Below, in pieces: positions 1 to 9,390 of a stretch of DNA of 64,000 nt. The notes below the pieces were generated by a model that was given only the letters and a program-made list of their open reading frames with translations, was not told the DNA's origin and searched no databases. The first letter of the stretch is position 1. Each line of letters starts with the position of its first letter. Location: assembly GCA_965238305.1 (NCBI GenBank), contig CBDEHK010000001.1:1550001-1614000 (forward strand), written 5' to 3'. The DNA is from CBDCGJ01 sp965238305 (GTDB lineage Bacteria; Pseudomonadota; Alphaproteobacteria; GCA-2731375). The position numbers and the translations under genes are program-made.

Positions 1-77
1 GCATTTGAATTCGTGTTTGTGGCGGCGGAAAACGCAAAACGATAGCGATTGGCTCCTACCACGAGCGGGGCGGCCGG

Positions 78-239
78 TCAATAATTAGTGCTACGTATAG
101 CCCCTTTACCTCGCTTTCGCATTTCTTCGCCAAAGGCCTGCAACTCGGCGGGGTTGTATTTTACTCGGTATTCTGAGCGATTCGATTTCGGCGTCATTAA
201 CGATTTGCCAGCATCTAATTCATAGGTCGCCACACAGGG
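78..239 (-). pseudogene. possible C-terminal fragment of an unknown protein
   Basis: On the minus strand an open frame of about 54 codons, rich in charged residues and ending NPAELQAFGEEMRKRGKGA then a few more residues, runs up to the point where the plus-strand methyltransferase remnant begins (about 240). Upstream of that point the same frame is only the arginine-rich antisense of the methyltransferase. The protein-like composition of this part suggests a gene tail joined to another gene fragment at a rearrangement junction. I do not recognise the family, and it could also be chance. Confidence 0.22.
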
Positions 240-242
240 GTT

Positions 243-659
243 GCATTGGCACGCGTGGTTCGACCTGGTGGTCGTGTTGTTGTTGTCGCTTGGCTTCCGG
301 ACAGCACGGCTGTCGATTTGCGCAAGGTTGTTGCTCCGTTCGCTCCCGCGCCGCCGGCTTCTCCGCCGCCTTCGCCGTTCAACTGGGGTGACCCCAACTG
401 GTTGCAACCTAATCTAGGAAAACATTTCCAACTCGGCCACGAAGGAGGTAAATTGACCCGTCGCCTAGCTAACGCAGAAGAAGCATGGAACGTCTACGAA
501 AACGGTTTCGGCCCGATACATGCCACATCGCAATCGTTGGACAGTGAAAATCGGTTGCGATTGAAATCCGCATTCGAGGATTGGATTAACGGATTTAGTA
601 CTGACCTTGGCATAGCCCTCAATTACTAATACTTGGTCACGGTTGGGATCAAGAAATAG
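243..659 (+). pseudogene. SAM-dependent methyltransferase remnant (C-terminal part)
   Basis: The translation has the post-motif part of a class I SAM methyltransferase: ARVVRPGGRVVVVAWLP, a proline-rich segment, FNWGDPNWLQ, and a tail with AEEAWNVYENGFGP. The SAM-binding N-terminal half is missing and sequence homology starts abruptly near 243. A TAA at 627-629 interrupts the frame just before YLVTVGIKK and a second stop at 657-659, which reads as the normal C-terminus continuing past a nonsense codon. It is therefore a truncated gene with an internal stop. The only possible start inside it is a TTG at 246, so it is very unlikely to give a working enzyme. Confidence 0.7.
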
Positions 660-975
660 TCCGTTTTGGGCAAATTCGCCGCCAGAACCCCCATGGTCAA
701 ATTTCCACTTCATATTGGTGAGAGTAGGGTATCATATTATTCTGGCAAAACTGCCGCAATTTGGCGCCAATCATCACTGTCTGTTAATGATTTACGGCAA
801 TAATGCAGTCGGTGAAATCACTCTTGCTACAGGGTCGTGAGCAAACTTGTCCAAAATCGGTAACCAAGAAGACAATAAATTGCATGAGATTGGCAAAATT
901 CCGTAGGAGACGATGAAAAACTGGAACAAGCCATCCTGAACTCTACTGTTTGCTGGGTTTCTGTCACTGTCAATA
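660..975. other. intergenic stretch without a supported gene
   Basis: This AT-rich stretch between the methyltransferase remnant and the histidine kinase has only short unconvincing frames on both strands. I see no clear terminator or RNA gene. It presumably holds the promoter of the kinase, but no convincing -35/-10 pair was picked out. Confidence 0.4.
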
Positions 976-2790
976 ATGGATAAGTGTTTGCTCAATTTTG
1001 ACAATTTGATTAACAGCTGGACTTCAAGTGGGCGCCGCATCAAAGGCCCATTAGTAATTGTTGTCGCCTCGATTTTGGCTCTGTTGATAGCGATTTTGTT
1101 TATTGCAGGTTCAATATTTCAGAATAGCCGCCTAAACCAGGACCTGGAACGCGATATCAAATCCGTGATGCGAGCAATTGATCTGTCGGTTACGAAAGAT
1201 ACCGAAGCGCTAAACCAACTTTCGTTGGCAATCCTGAACCGTCCGGATCTCGAGCAACTGTTGATTTCTCGCGACAGGCAAGGGTTATTGAAGCGAACGC
1301 ACGGCCTTTTTGAAAAGCTCAATAGTCGGCATGGCGTGTCGCACTTTTATTTTCATTTGCCCTCAAGGGAAAACTTGCTACGCGTTCATCAGCCGAACCG
1401 TTTTGGCGATAAGATTATTCGACCGTCAATCCTTGAATCTTCTCTCACAAAGCGGGGTGCCAAAGGTATCGAAATGGGCCCGCTTGGCAGTTATACGCTC
1501 CGGGTGGTGCATCCATGGTGGGTTGGCGAAAGGCTGATAGGTTATATCGAGTTGGGTAAGGAAACCGGATCGATACTTACCGATATCAAAGCCAATAATG
1601 ATGTCGATCTGATTTGGTTCGCCAAGAAGCTATTTATCGATCGAAATGTCTGGAAGAAAAATCACATATTGGCAAACAGCCTCACCAGTTGGGATACGAT
1701 GTTTGACATGGTTGTCGTATCGACAACATCGGAAACACTTTTGCCAAAAGTGGTTGAGTTGCTGTCATCGGAAGCAAGTACAAACACCGCAAGCCCAACT
1801 TTGTTCACACAAAAAGGCCGCGAGTACGTTCTTGCGGTAAGACCGACGGTAGATTCAAACGACGAACAAGTCGGCCAGATTGCGATAATTCGAGACGTAA
1901 CTGTTAGTAAAGTAGCTTTTCGGAAAGTTGGCCTATTGGTTCTGGTTGCTGTGGTCTTGTTGTTTATGGCTTCTATTTTCCTGATTGGTCGTTTTGCGCG
2001 TCGGGTCGAAGACGAAGTTGCAAAATCAAGAGATCATTTGGAAACGGCCGTTCGTGAAAGAACAACCGAACTCCTAGAAGCAAAAGAGATTGCAGAAACC
2101 GCAAACCGGACAAAATCAAATTTTCTATCAAGCATGAACCACGAACTAAGAACTCCGCTAAATGCTATTATGGGGTTTTCAGAAATGATAAGGGGGCAAC
2201 TCTTCGGCCCGGTCGGCGCCCCGGTCTACGTTGAATATGCCCAGGATATTAACCGCAGTGGTCAACATCTTTTGCAGTTAATTAATGATCTGCTTGACGT
2301 TGGAAAGATTGAAGCAGGTGAATATGAGCTGCAATTCGAAATGTTCGATATTGGCAATGATGTTACTGAAGTGGCGACCTTAGTAGATCAGATTGCCCAA
2401 AGCAAAAATGTGGTGCTCAACGTTGAAATTCCAGACCACGCTCTAGAACTAAATGCAGACCGCAGGGCCGTGCATCAGATTCTCATAAATCTAATATCGA
2501 ACGCCATCAAATATTCTGATCCCGGTGGATCGGTCAGAGTGTCGCTCGAGCGAATCACAGCGGGTGCTTGTATTACCATTGAAGATAGGGGCATTGGTAT
2601 CAGACCGGAGGATCTCGAAAAAATCAGGTCGCCATGGGTTCGCGTAAGTAACCCACACTCGTCCAGTCGAGAAGGCGCCGGTCTAGGACTATCAATTGTT
2701 AACTCTTTGTTGGACTTGCATGGTGGAACCCTAACAATTGAAAGCGAAATTGGCATTGGCACGACTGTCAAAGTTATTTTTCCAGCGTAA
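976..2790 (+). CDS. membrane sensor histidine kinase
   Basis: 604 residues. A first membrane segment lies at about 24-47, a periplasmic region at 48-316 that resembles a Cache-type ligand sensor, and a second membrane segment at about 317-338. A coiled linker leads to the HisKA dimerisation domain with phospho-acceptor His389 in NHELRTPLN. The ATP-binding domain follows with an N box near 503-515 (NLISNAIKYS), a G1 box DRGIGI near 536 and a G2 box GAGLGLS near 566. It should phosphorylate itself and pass the phosphate to a response regulator. No regulator gene is adjacent, so it is an orphan kinase and its signal is unknown. The start ATG has no obvious ribosome-binding site. Confidence 0.9.
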   Translation: MDKCLLNFDNLINSWTSSGRRIKGPLVIVVASILALLIAILFIAGSIFQNSRLNQDLERDIKSVMRAIDLSVTKDTEALNQLSLAILNRPDLEQLLISRDRQGLLKRTHGLFEKLNSRHGVSHFYFHLPSRENLLRVHQPNRFGDKIIRPSILESSLTKRGAKGIEMGPLGSYTLRVVHPWWVGERLIGYIELGKETGSILTDIKANNDVDLIWFAKKLFIDRNVWKKNHILANSLTSWDTMFDMVVVSTTSETLLPKVVELLSSEASTNTASPTLFTQKGREYVLAVRPTVDSNDEQVGQIAIIRDVTVSKVAFRKVGLLVLVAVVLLFMASIFLIGRFARRVEDEVAKSRDHLETAVRERTTELLEAKEIAETANRTKSNFLSSMNHELRTPLNAIMGFSEMIRGQLFGPVGAPVYVEYAQDINRSGQHLLQLINDLLDVGKIEAGEYELQFEMFDIGNDVTEVATLVDQIAQSKNVVLNVEIPDHALELNADRRAVHQILINLISNAIKYSDPGGSVRVSLERITAGACITIEDRGIGIRPEDLEKIRSPWVRVSNPHSSSREGAGLGLSIVNSLLDLHGGTLTIESEIGIGTTVKVIFPA

Positions 2791-2934
2791 GTGCACGACA
2801 TCGAAGATGCGTTTTTTGCCGGATCACATTTGGACAAAGGGAAATATCAGCAACTCCTAAATGCCATGACATCGGCAGCCTTTCATAGGTAGAAGATCCG
2901 GTATGGCGGTGGTCAGCATTAAGTTTTTCTGGCT

Positions 2935-3950
2935 TTTGAAACGAGCGTGCTGTTTGCAACAACCTATCCCGAACGGGTTGAGCATTTGATCTTATGTAGC
3001 TCCTTTCCGTGCAGTCCGTATATCCTCGGTCATTCCGACCTTCTACCCATCAGTGAAATGTTGGACCTGGTGGAGAAAAACTGGGCCACCGAAGAGTTGG
3101 TTATACGATATGTGCCGAGCTTGGCCAACGATCCTGCAGCCATAGCGAAACACACGCGCTTTATGCGGCAATCGGCATCCCCTAAAATGATCCGGCGCCT
3201 CAGAGAGGCAAACACTAGGATTGACGTCCGCTCGATCCTGGCTGACGTGCAAGCACCGACGCTGGTCGTTCATCGCGGGGAGATGCGGCGGCGGCGGCAG
3301 ACGGCGGCCGGTATATGGCCACCAACATTCCCGGAGCCATATTTGCAGAATTGCAGGGCGACGACCATCTGCCTTGGGTCGGTGATTATACCACCATAGT
3401 CAATGTTATCCGCCACCACTGTGCCGAGGCGGTGGGCTCAGAGGACGCTACGCCACCGACACGCAAATTGGCCACGGCGTTGTTTACGGACATTCAAAAC
3501 TCTACGGCGCAACTGACCGATATGGGCGATGCTGCCTGGCGAGACTTGCTTAATCGACATGACGAACTCGCCCGCGGTTTGGTGGCACAATTCGATGGTC
3601 GCTTCGTTAAGAGCACAGGAGATGGTTGTTTGGCGATGTTTGATGGACCCAGCCGTGCGGTGCGCTGCGCCCGGTTTTTGGTCGATGAGCTTGCTGAACT
3701 TGGCTTGGTCATCCGTGCGGGCCTGCATTCCGGTGAAATTGAACCGCGTCAAGATGATGTCACCGGCCTTGCCGTCCATATTGCCGCCAGAGTGATGGAG
3801 CAAGCCATAGGTGGCGAGGTGCTGGTTTCCCAAACGGTCATGGCTTTGACCGTCGGCAGCGAATTGAAGTTTGAAGCAGCTGGTATCCACGAACTTAAGG
3901 GCGTCCCCGGCGAGTTTTCGCTTTCGTTAACGAACCAGAAACTTCAATAG
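2935..3950 (+). pseudogene. frameshifted alpha/beta hydrolase - class III adenylate cyclase fusion
   Basis: The left part (to about 3280) reads as the second half of an alpha/beta hydrolase (FATTYPERVEHLILCSSFP ... PTLVVHR). The reading frame then slips by one base in a GCGGCGGCGG run near 3280-3296 and continues as the hydrolase end plus a class III nucleotidyl cyclase domain (ATALFTDIQNST, KSTGDGCLAMFDG, GLAVHIAARV). The same architecture is intact in the 456-residue protein at 59535-60905. The N-terminal hydrolase half with the catalytic Ser is missing, and the slip fits a one-base deletion in a GC repeat. The cyclase part alone (ATG at 3315) is still open and keeps both metal-binding Asp positions, so a stand-alone cyclase product is possible but unproven. 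Its tail overlaps the next, convergent gene by 24 bases. Confidence 0.75.
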
Positions 3951-4658
3951 CTCTTCCCATGCAGCTTTGGCCGCCGCCTCATTATACGCAAGGGTGCCAA
4001 ATTGAGTTTGCACAGGCGGGTCAAGTCTTGGATTGTCGAAGCGGTGATGAACCCCTGGATAACTTCGTAATGTCAGCCGTTTAGAGGCTGCAAAAATAGC
4101 CTTACAATCTTTGATCGGGACAATATTATCAGCTTCGCCGAATAGGACGAGGGTTGGGACTTGCACGGCCGTTTCGGGGACATCTATACAACTCGGAAAA
4201 TAGGCGATCGCCGCATCCACGATATTAGGGCGCATTGCGGCGGCCAGCGTGCCACCGCCGCCCCAGGACCAGCCGATCATGTCCAAGGCATCATTTTTGA
4301 CCAGGGGAAAATTTCTGAAAAATGCCGCAACAGTTGCAACATCTGTTACTTGGTCTTCCCTGGTTATGACGCCAGTACCACATGTTCTTTGACCTCGCGC
4401 TTTCAGAGAATCAATCCGAACGACTAGAAAGCCGAGCGCCGTAAATTGAAATTGAAGTTTGCGAAACCTGGAATTCATTGTGGCCACGCCGAAACCGCTG
4501 CAGCCGGACATCATCAAAATCGCCGGAAACGGGCCTGCGCCTTTAGGTTTGGTCATTTTAAGGTACGGCTTCAACGCCGTTAGGGTGTCGCCAAAGGTTT
4601 GCTGCACATGAATAAAAACCAACAAGAAAGCACAAAGGGGAAAGGTGAATATTTTCAT
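3927..4658 (-). CDS. secreted dienelactone hydrolase-like alpha/beta hydrolase
   Basis: 243 residues from the ATG at 4658. That start is preferred over the upstream one at 4721 because it places a clean signal peptide (MKIFTFPLCAFLLVFIHVQQ) at the N-terminus. The fold shows the nucleophile elbow GWSWGGG (Ser131), an acid in FGEAD (Asp177) and a histidine in GVHHRF (His204 or His205), as in the dienelactone hydrolase family. The substrate is unknown; relatives hydrolyse lactones or esters. The product is probably periplasmic. It converges on the broken cyclase gene. The family call is secure but the specific reaction is not. Confidence 0.85.
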   Translation of the reverse strand: MKIFTFPLCAFLLVFIHVQQTFGDTLTALKPYLKMTKPKGAGPFPAILMMSGCSGFGVATMNSRFRKLQFQFTALGFLVVRIDSLKARGQRTCGTGVITREDQVTDVATVAAFFRNFPLVKNDALDMIGWSWGGGGTLAAAMRPNIVDAAIAYFPSCIDVPETAVQVPTLVLFGEADNIVPIKDCKAIFAASKRLTLRSYPGVHHRFDNPRLDPPVQTQFGTLAYNEAAAKAAWEELLKFLVR

Positions 4659-4970
4659 CTCAACTAGCCAATGATCGCGCCGCCAGATAGTAATTCTATC
4701 ACGCGAACGGAATTCCTTCATGGGTAAACATCAATGACCGCTCTGGGTCGCCTGCGGAAGCTGCGCTGTGAATGCAAAGCGAGACACATCATCATCAATG
4801 GCATTCGGCGGCAGCTGTTCGTTTCAGCGAACCGCGAGAGCCGGCTAACGAGCTTTATCCCGCGCATACTGCCTTCAAACCTGATGCTGACTGCGTAACA
4901 TGAGAGATAATAAGTCTGCTAATGACCCAAAGGGGTTATGCGATCTCTATCAACATGAATTTTTTAGATC
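4659..4970. other. intergenic region holding a dispersed hairpin repeat
   Basis: 312 bases without a gene between the hydrolase and the GlxA-type regulator. It contains one copy of the repeat annotated separately at 4768-4845; the rest shows nothing recognisable. Confidence 0.5.
4768..4845 (-). repeat. intergenic hairpin repeat, copy 1
   Basis: Read on the minus strand this matches the sequences at 15142-15226 and 19169-19254: it begins GCCGGCTCTCGC, then a hairpin GTTCG-CTGAAA-CGAAC, then AGCTGCCGCCGAATG and a more diverged tail. The copies at 15 kb and 19 kb sit immediately 3' of tRNA-Arg sequence, but this one has no tRNA next to it. No coding frame explains the conservation. Confidence 0.75.
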
Positions 4971-5948
4971 TCAAACTTGACCAAATCGTCGCCGGTATTC
5001 CGCCGGCGTGATGCTGGTTATTTTTTTGAAGATCCTTCGAAAGAAGCTGATATTTTCGTAACCGGCCTTGAAGGATATTTCGTCAAAAGACAGCCTGGTG
5101 TTCACGAGATCCATCTTGGCCGCTTCAACTCTAACCAACTGCAAATAGTTGTTTACAGTTTCGCCAGTTGCGGATTTGAACCGCCTATTGAATTGACGTA
5201 AACTCATGCCTGCGGCATCCGCCATGGCGGCAATATCGATTTTTCTCCGGTGATTTTTCTCGATCCACGCTTGCGCTTCCAGGATTTTGGCGTCGCTGTG
5301 ATTTTTCTCAGGGTTAAACATCGCAAATGGTGATTGCGTAACACAATCTAGATCAACCAATGTGCAACGGGAACTCTGCAAAGCGATTTCGCGGCCACAA
5401 TATTTTTCGATGAGGTAAAGGGATAAGTTCAGTTCCGCGGAAATGCCGCCGCCACAGAACAATCGGCCTTCGTCCGTCACCAAGCAGTCCGTTCTTAAAT
5501 CAACATTGGGAAATATTTTCCTAAACTGTTTCGCCATGCCCCAATGCGTCGTTGCGGTTTTGCCGTCAAGCAGGCCCGTCGATGCCAAGGTGAAGGCGCC
5601 GGCGCAAACGCTGGCGAGATCCGCACCCCTTTCATAGCAAGCCTTGAGCCATTCAATTCTGTCTGCATGGTCCCTTGCTCGCGGATTAAAAAAGAAACCC
5701 TGAGAGGGAATAATGATCAAATCCGCATCATCGATATCGTGCATGGAGCCGCTGGGTATGACCGGCACATCATTGATCGCCGTAATCGGATTGCCGTCCG
5801 ATGTGACAATCTTCACCTCGAAAATCGGCTCAGGCTTTTCCCCCATGGTCACATTCCACAGCACACCAGCTTGCAGAAACATATCCATCGGTGAAGCGAT
5901 GGAGGAGAGCACGCAGTTCTCTGCAGCAAGAATGGCGACCTTTTTCAT
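4971..5948 (-). CDS. GlxA-family transcriptional regulator (DJ-1/PfpI domain plus AraC HTH)
   Basis: 325 residues. The N-terminal two thirds are a DJ-1/PfpI-like domain with the elbow SVCAGAFTLASTG and the following TTHW. The C-terminal third is an AraC-type double helix-turn-helix (IAAMADAAGMSLRQFNRRFKSATGE, then FKAGYENISFFRRIFKKITSITPAEYRRRF, here split by position rather than quoted in one run). Such proteins act as transcription regulators that may sense small metabolites through the amidotransferase-like domain. It is divergent from the glutathione S-transferase gene with 114 bases between them, so control of that gene and of itself is a reasonable guess. The ligand is unknown. Confidence 0.9.
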   Translation of the reverse strand: MKKVAILAAENCVLSSIASPMDMFLQAGVLWNVTMGEKPEPIFEVKIVTSDGNPITAINDVPVIPSGSMHDIDDADLIIIPSQGFFFNPRARDHADRIEWLKACYERGADLASVCAGAFTLASTGLLDGKTATTHWGMAKQFRKIFPNVDLRTDCLVTDEGRLFCGGGISAELNLSLYLIEKYCGREIALQSSRCTLVDLDCVTQSPFAMFNPEKNHSDAKILEAQAWIEKNHRRKIDIAAMADAAGMSLRQFNRRFKSATGETVNNYLQLVRVEAAKMDLVNTRLSFDEISFKAGYENISFFRRIFKKITSITPAEYRRRFGQV

Positions 5949-6062
5949 GCTTATACGTCCCGATCAGACCCTTTTCGTCATTTATGGCGCTTAAATCCGC
6001 ATCTGTCACGGCTTATCTGAATCTCATCGCGTTCCTCAACCCGCCAAATAGGAGAGACTAAA

Positions 6063-6743
6063 ATGAAAGTTCATGGCGTAATCCTTTCACCGAATGTCCG
6101 TAAGGTTCTTGTTGCCCTTGTTGCCAAAGGCCTCGAGTACGAGAGTGTTAGTTTGCTGCCGGGCGACAGTTCGCCCGAGTTTCGTAAGATTAGTCCACTG
6201 GGCATGATACCAGCCATCGAAGACGGCGATACCGCTGTTCCCGATTCAGCAATTATCATGCAATACATCGACGAAAAACATCCCGACAATCCAATAATGC
6301 CGACAATCCTTGAGGATCGCGCCAAAGCGCGTTGGTACATGGAATATAGCGGTGCTGCCGTATTTCCTTGCTGCGCCCCGATTTTCCAACAACGCGTAGT
6401 TAACCGGTATTTCCAGAACAAACCGACGGACGAGGACATCGTGGAACATGCCATTAACGAATTATTTCCACCGGTTCTAGACTACTTGGAATCTCAAGTG
6501 CCGGACGAAGGTTTCCTGTTCGGAGAGTTGGGTGCCGCAGATATCGCCATAGTCTCGCCGATTATCAATGCCGAATATGGCGAGTTCGTGATTGACGAAA
6601 ACCGCTGGCCCAAGATGGCGACATATATGAAGCGCGCGAAAGCTCATCCGGCATTCGTGAAGTGCCTGGAAAAGGAAGCGGTCTTTCGCCAAGCCATTAT
6701 TTCCGGCGCCATAACAATTGAGAATGCAGCTAGTAACGGCTAA
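6063..6743 (+). CDS. glutathione S-transferase family protein
   Basis: 226 residues. The N-terminal thioredoxin-fold half (1-80) shows ILSPNVRKVLVAL, the cis-proline region GMIPAIEDG and the glutathione-contact motif PDSAIIMQYID. The C-terminal half is the all-helical GST domain, ending with a short acidic extension. The start has a good ribosome-binding site (AGGAGA seven bases upstream). GSTs conjugate glutathione to electrophiles or use it in isomerisation or reduction; nothing here defines the substrate. It is divergent from the GlxA-type regulator, and a strong hairpin follows the stop codon. Confidence 0.9.
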   Translation: MKVHGVILSPNVRKVLVALVAKGLEYESVSLLPGDSSPEFRKISPLGMIPAIEDGDTAVPDSAIIMQYIDEKHPDNPIMPTILEDRAKARWYMEYSGAAVFPCCAPIFQQRVVNRYFQNKPTDEDIVEHAINELFPPVLDYLESQVPDEGFLFGELGAADIAIVSPIINAEYGEFVIDENRWPKMATYMKRAKAHPAFVKCLEKEAVFRQAIISGAITIENAASNG

Positions 6744-6757
6744 CTGTCCAGATTAAG

Positions 6758-6790
6758 GGGTGCCGAACGAATAGCGTAAAACGGCACCCC
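6758..6790 (+). terminator. hairpin after the GST gene
   Basis: A perfect nine-base stem GGGGTGCCG / CGGCACCCC with a 16-base loop begins 15 bases after the GST stop. There is no T-run after it, so it could be a weak or Rho-assisted terminator or an mRNA-stabilising end. Confidence 0.5.
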
Positions 6791-6925
6791 GCAACCTGGT
6801 CGCGTGATCGAACGACCAACGATATCCTGGTTCAGGTCGCCTTGTGGCCCTGACGGGTGGAATAACTTATTGCGGTGTCGGCCGATAACCAATTCGCATG
6901 ACCCTACGCCTGCGCCTGAGAAATC

Positions 6926-7309
6926 TCATGCTTCTGGGCGGGCATAGCTAACGGTCAGCACTTCCCAGACATGCCCATCGTCGTCGTTCCAGTAAAAGTT
7001 TCGCCCCCCCATCCGCATGTTGAGACGAAGATCATCGGCACCCGTCGGTGAACTGCGGTATGTGATGCCCGCACCGCGTATCCGCTCGAAGATTCCGTCA
7101 AACTCCTTCTCGCTGACATGGAAACAGTAGTGGTGGCTCTCGAACTGCTCGGCCTTGTCAAAGTCGAGCGTCAAGGTCTCACTGACATAAACCGGGGTAA
7201 AGTGGTCGACATTCGCCTGCCATGCCACACCTAGAATTTCGGCAAGCGTCTCCGCCGAGGCAATGGGACTGCGCGACGGAACTATGAGGTGATCCAATAA
7301 GATCGTCAT
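6926..7309 (-). CDS. VOC (glyoxalase/bleomycin-resistance fold) protein
   Basis: 127 residues, the usual length for a single-domain VOC protein made of two beta-alpha-beta-beta-beta units. LDHLIV near the N-terminus, HHYCFHVSE in the middle and VWEVLTV near the C-terminus supply the His/Glu metal-binding pattern of the family. GGRNFYWNDDDGH is the typical last-strand loop. VOC enzymes include glyoxalases, dioxygenases and drug-binding proteins; the reaction here cannot be assigned. The start has an AGGAAG ribosome-binding site at good spacing. It follows the GST on the opposite strand in a neighbourhood rich in detoxification genes. Confidence 0.85.
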   Translation of the reverse strand: MTILLDHLIVPSRSPIASAETLAEILGVAWQANVDHFTPVYVSETLTLDFDKAEQFESHHYCFHVSEKEFDGIFERIRGAGITYRSSPTGADDLRLNMRMGGRNFYWNDDDGHVWEVLTVSYARPEA

Positions 7310-7543
7310 CTCGTACTTCCTAAAACTACGACAGTTCGAAACCTTACTCTCTGGAACTCAATAGGACACGGATTGGATTATAAGTTCATGGCCGTTCGGT
7401 GTCCATTATGAACCAGCAGTGCGGACGATTTCGTCGCTGAAATCCGGGTGGAAAAGGCGTCGGTGTTAGATAGACTAATGGTCCCCTATTGGCAGCTTTC
7501 GCGGTGCTCACCACGCCATCGATCGCGGTCATCTTGAATACGG

Positions 7544-8503
7544 TTAGTCAATCAACAGATCAAGCGTCGCGGCCCAGCAATGGCCCTTGGTATACAAATC
7601 CGCGGCACGCAATCGAAGGCGCCATTTTTGCAAGGTGATTTGCGCGCAAATTTCGCTGGCCGCTTCTAGATAAGTGTTGAAAGGGATGTACGGCTCCTTG
7701 ATCGGATTTTCCACATCAGAATTGGCGAGGGGCGGGTTTGTTAACCGTAGCGCTTTGCCGGCGTTCGCCTGAATATCGATGATATACTGGTGCGTCACTT
7801 CGAAATCCTGACGTGTTCCCGGTCGGCTGACATGACCGCCTTGGAAATACTTGAAATCGTAAGCTTTGGCTTGATCAAAGGCGTGAAAAAATCCAGGAAC
7901 GCTGGCCGCGACAGCGAAAGCCGCAAACGGCACCCAACCAGGATAGAGGACGTCCACCAACATCACTACTTTTTGCTTTGGCAGATAAACGAAAATATTT
8001 CCCGGTGAATGTTGCAGGCCCGGATAAGAAAGTTCAATCCGTTGATCGCCAAGTTCTAGTGTGTAGTTGTCATCGAATGTGATTGTTGGCACGGGTCGCT
8101 GCGGGTCGTTTTTACGGCGCAGCTCCACGGCGGTTAGTCGGTGGCCAACACGGATCACATCGTTGCCGAGCCGTGTCGAGCCACCTGTATGATCACGGTG
8201 ATGGTGACTGTAGATAAAATATTTCACTGGCTGGTCGGTGACTTCACGAATTGCGTCGAGTAACTTATCGGCATAACTATTCGGGGCGTCAATTACAACG
8301 ACACCTTCGTCACTAACGACAAACATCGAATTATAAAGCCCGTCGGTCACCCAATAAGCGCCATCGCCATAGCTGCCAATGTAGTAGCCTTTCGCGCCAA
8401 TGACCGGGTCATCAATTGGCGGCTCGGCGGCATGGGCTGACCAAACAATCATCGTGGTCAACAGGCCAAAAAACACAAAAACTGAGTGGGACAATAATTT
8501 CAT
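7544..8503 (-). CDS. secreted metallo-beta-lactamase-fold hydrolase
   Basis: 319 residues from the ATG at 8503, chosen because AGGAGA lies eight bases upstream and the protein then starts with a signal peptide (MKLLSHSVFVFFGLLTTMIV, cleaved near AHA-AEP). The metal-binding motif HHHRDHTGG is clear and further ligands are likely at GLQHSPGNI and in the GGHVSRPG segment. The product is probably a periplasmic zinc hydrolase of the MBL superfamily. Sequence gives the fold but not the substrate; relatives include lactonases, quinoprotein-relay-type proteins and beta-lactamase-like enzymes. It lies just downstream of an SDR gene on the same strand. Confidence 0.85.
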   Translation of the reverse strand: MKLLSHSVFVFFGLLTTMIVWSAHAAEPPIDDPVIGAKGYYIGSYGDGAYWVTDGLYNSMFVVSDEGVVVIDAPNSYADKLLDAIREVTDQPVKYFIYSHHHRDHTGGSTRLGNDVIRVGHRLTAVELRRKNDPQRPVPTITFDDNYTLELGDQRIELSYPGLQHSPGNIFVYLPKQKVVMLVDVLYPGWVPFAAFAVAASVPGFFHAFDQAKAYDFKYFQGGHVSRPGTRQDFEVTHQYIIDIQANAGKALRLTNPPLANSDVENPIKEPYIPFNTYLEAASEICAQITLQKWRLRLRAADLYTKGHCWAATLDLLID

Positions 8504-8589
8504 TCTGACGTTCTCCTGCATAATTCGATCGTCGCCGGCTTCAGCACGGACCCTGACGTCGGAATTCGTCCGGACCGCAAATTATTCCG

Positions 8590-9342
8590 CTAAAGTTCGG
8601 TCACACCGCCGTCGACGACCAGTTCGAAACCGGTCATGAACGACGAGTCGTCGCTTGCGAGCATGAGCGCGGGTTTGGCGATTTCTTCCACTTCTCCCAA
8701 TCTTTTCATCGGAATGATGCTTTCAAAAAACGCTTTGGTTTCTTTGGCGTCTTCAGTCGACATCCCTAAGTTTTCGAAAATCGGCGTATCAATGGAGCCA
8801 GGCGCTAGAGCATTGACGCGGATATTTTTGTCGACCAGTTCGGTCGCCAAGGTGCGTGCCAAAGATCGAACGGCGGCCTTTGACGCTGAATAAATCGCGG
8901 TTTCCGGGAAGCCCTTTTGCACGGCGATCGATGTCGTCAGGATCACCGATGCGCCGTCGCTGAGTAATGGCAAGGCATGTTGAACATTGAAAAACACGCC
9001 TTTTAGGTTGACCCCGATGACTTCGTCAAAGGTTTCCTCCGTCACTGCGGCCGCCGGTCCAAATCTGCCGATGCCGGCGTTTAGGTACAAGACATCGATC
9101 CGGCCATATGTCGCTTTGACATTATCATAAAGTGCGGCGATGTCGTCGAGGTTAGCGGCATCGGATCTAATGGCGATAGCGTCGCCGCCGATTTCCGCGA
9201 TCGCGGCGTCAAGCGCGTCTTGTCGCCGACCCGTAATGACAACCTTGGCGCTTTCTGCCTGGAATAGTTTGGCTGCCGCCAAACCCATGCCACTATTGCC
9301 GCCGGTGATGACCGCGACTTTGTTTTCCAATCGTCCCGTCAT
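8590..9342 (-). CDS. SDR family oxidoreductase
   Basis: 250 residues, the classical SDR length. The cofactor motif TGGNSGMG is at about 14-21, the NAG motif (LYLNAGIG) lies in the middle, and the catalytic Ser and YSASK complete the active site. The end VVDGGVTEL is typical of the family. It should be an NAD(P)-dependent alcohol dehydrogenase or ketoreductase with unknown substrate. An AGGAGA ribosome-binding site precedes the ATG. Together with the next SDR and the peroxiredoxin-like gene it forms a same-strand run facing the LysR regulator. Confidence 0.9.
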   Translation of the reverse strand: MTGRLENKVAVITGGNSGMGLAAAKLFQAESAKVVITGRRQDALDAAIAEIGGDAIAIRSDAANLDDIAALYDNVKATYGRIDVLYLNAGIGRFGPAAAVTEETFDEVIGVNLKGVFFNVQHALPLLSDGASVILTTSIAVQKGFPETAIYSASKAAVRSLARTLATELVDKNIRVNALAPGSIDTPIFENLGMSTEDAKETKAFFESIIPMKRLGEVEEIAKPALMLASDDSSFMTGFELVVDGGVTEL

Positions 9343-9390
9343 AACGTTCTCCTGATGTTGAATTTGATCTAATAAGCGGTGAGCAAAGCG

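Noticed and set aside
78..407. Arginine-rich 109-residue frame on the minus strand
   Set aside because: Its first half is antisense to the methyltransferase remnant and has low-complexity Arg content; only the last 54 codons look protein-like and are listed as a weak fragment.
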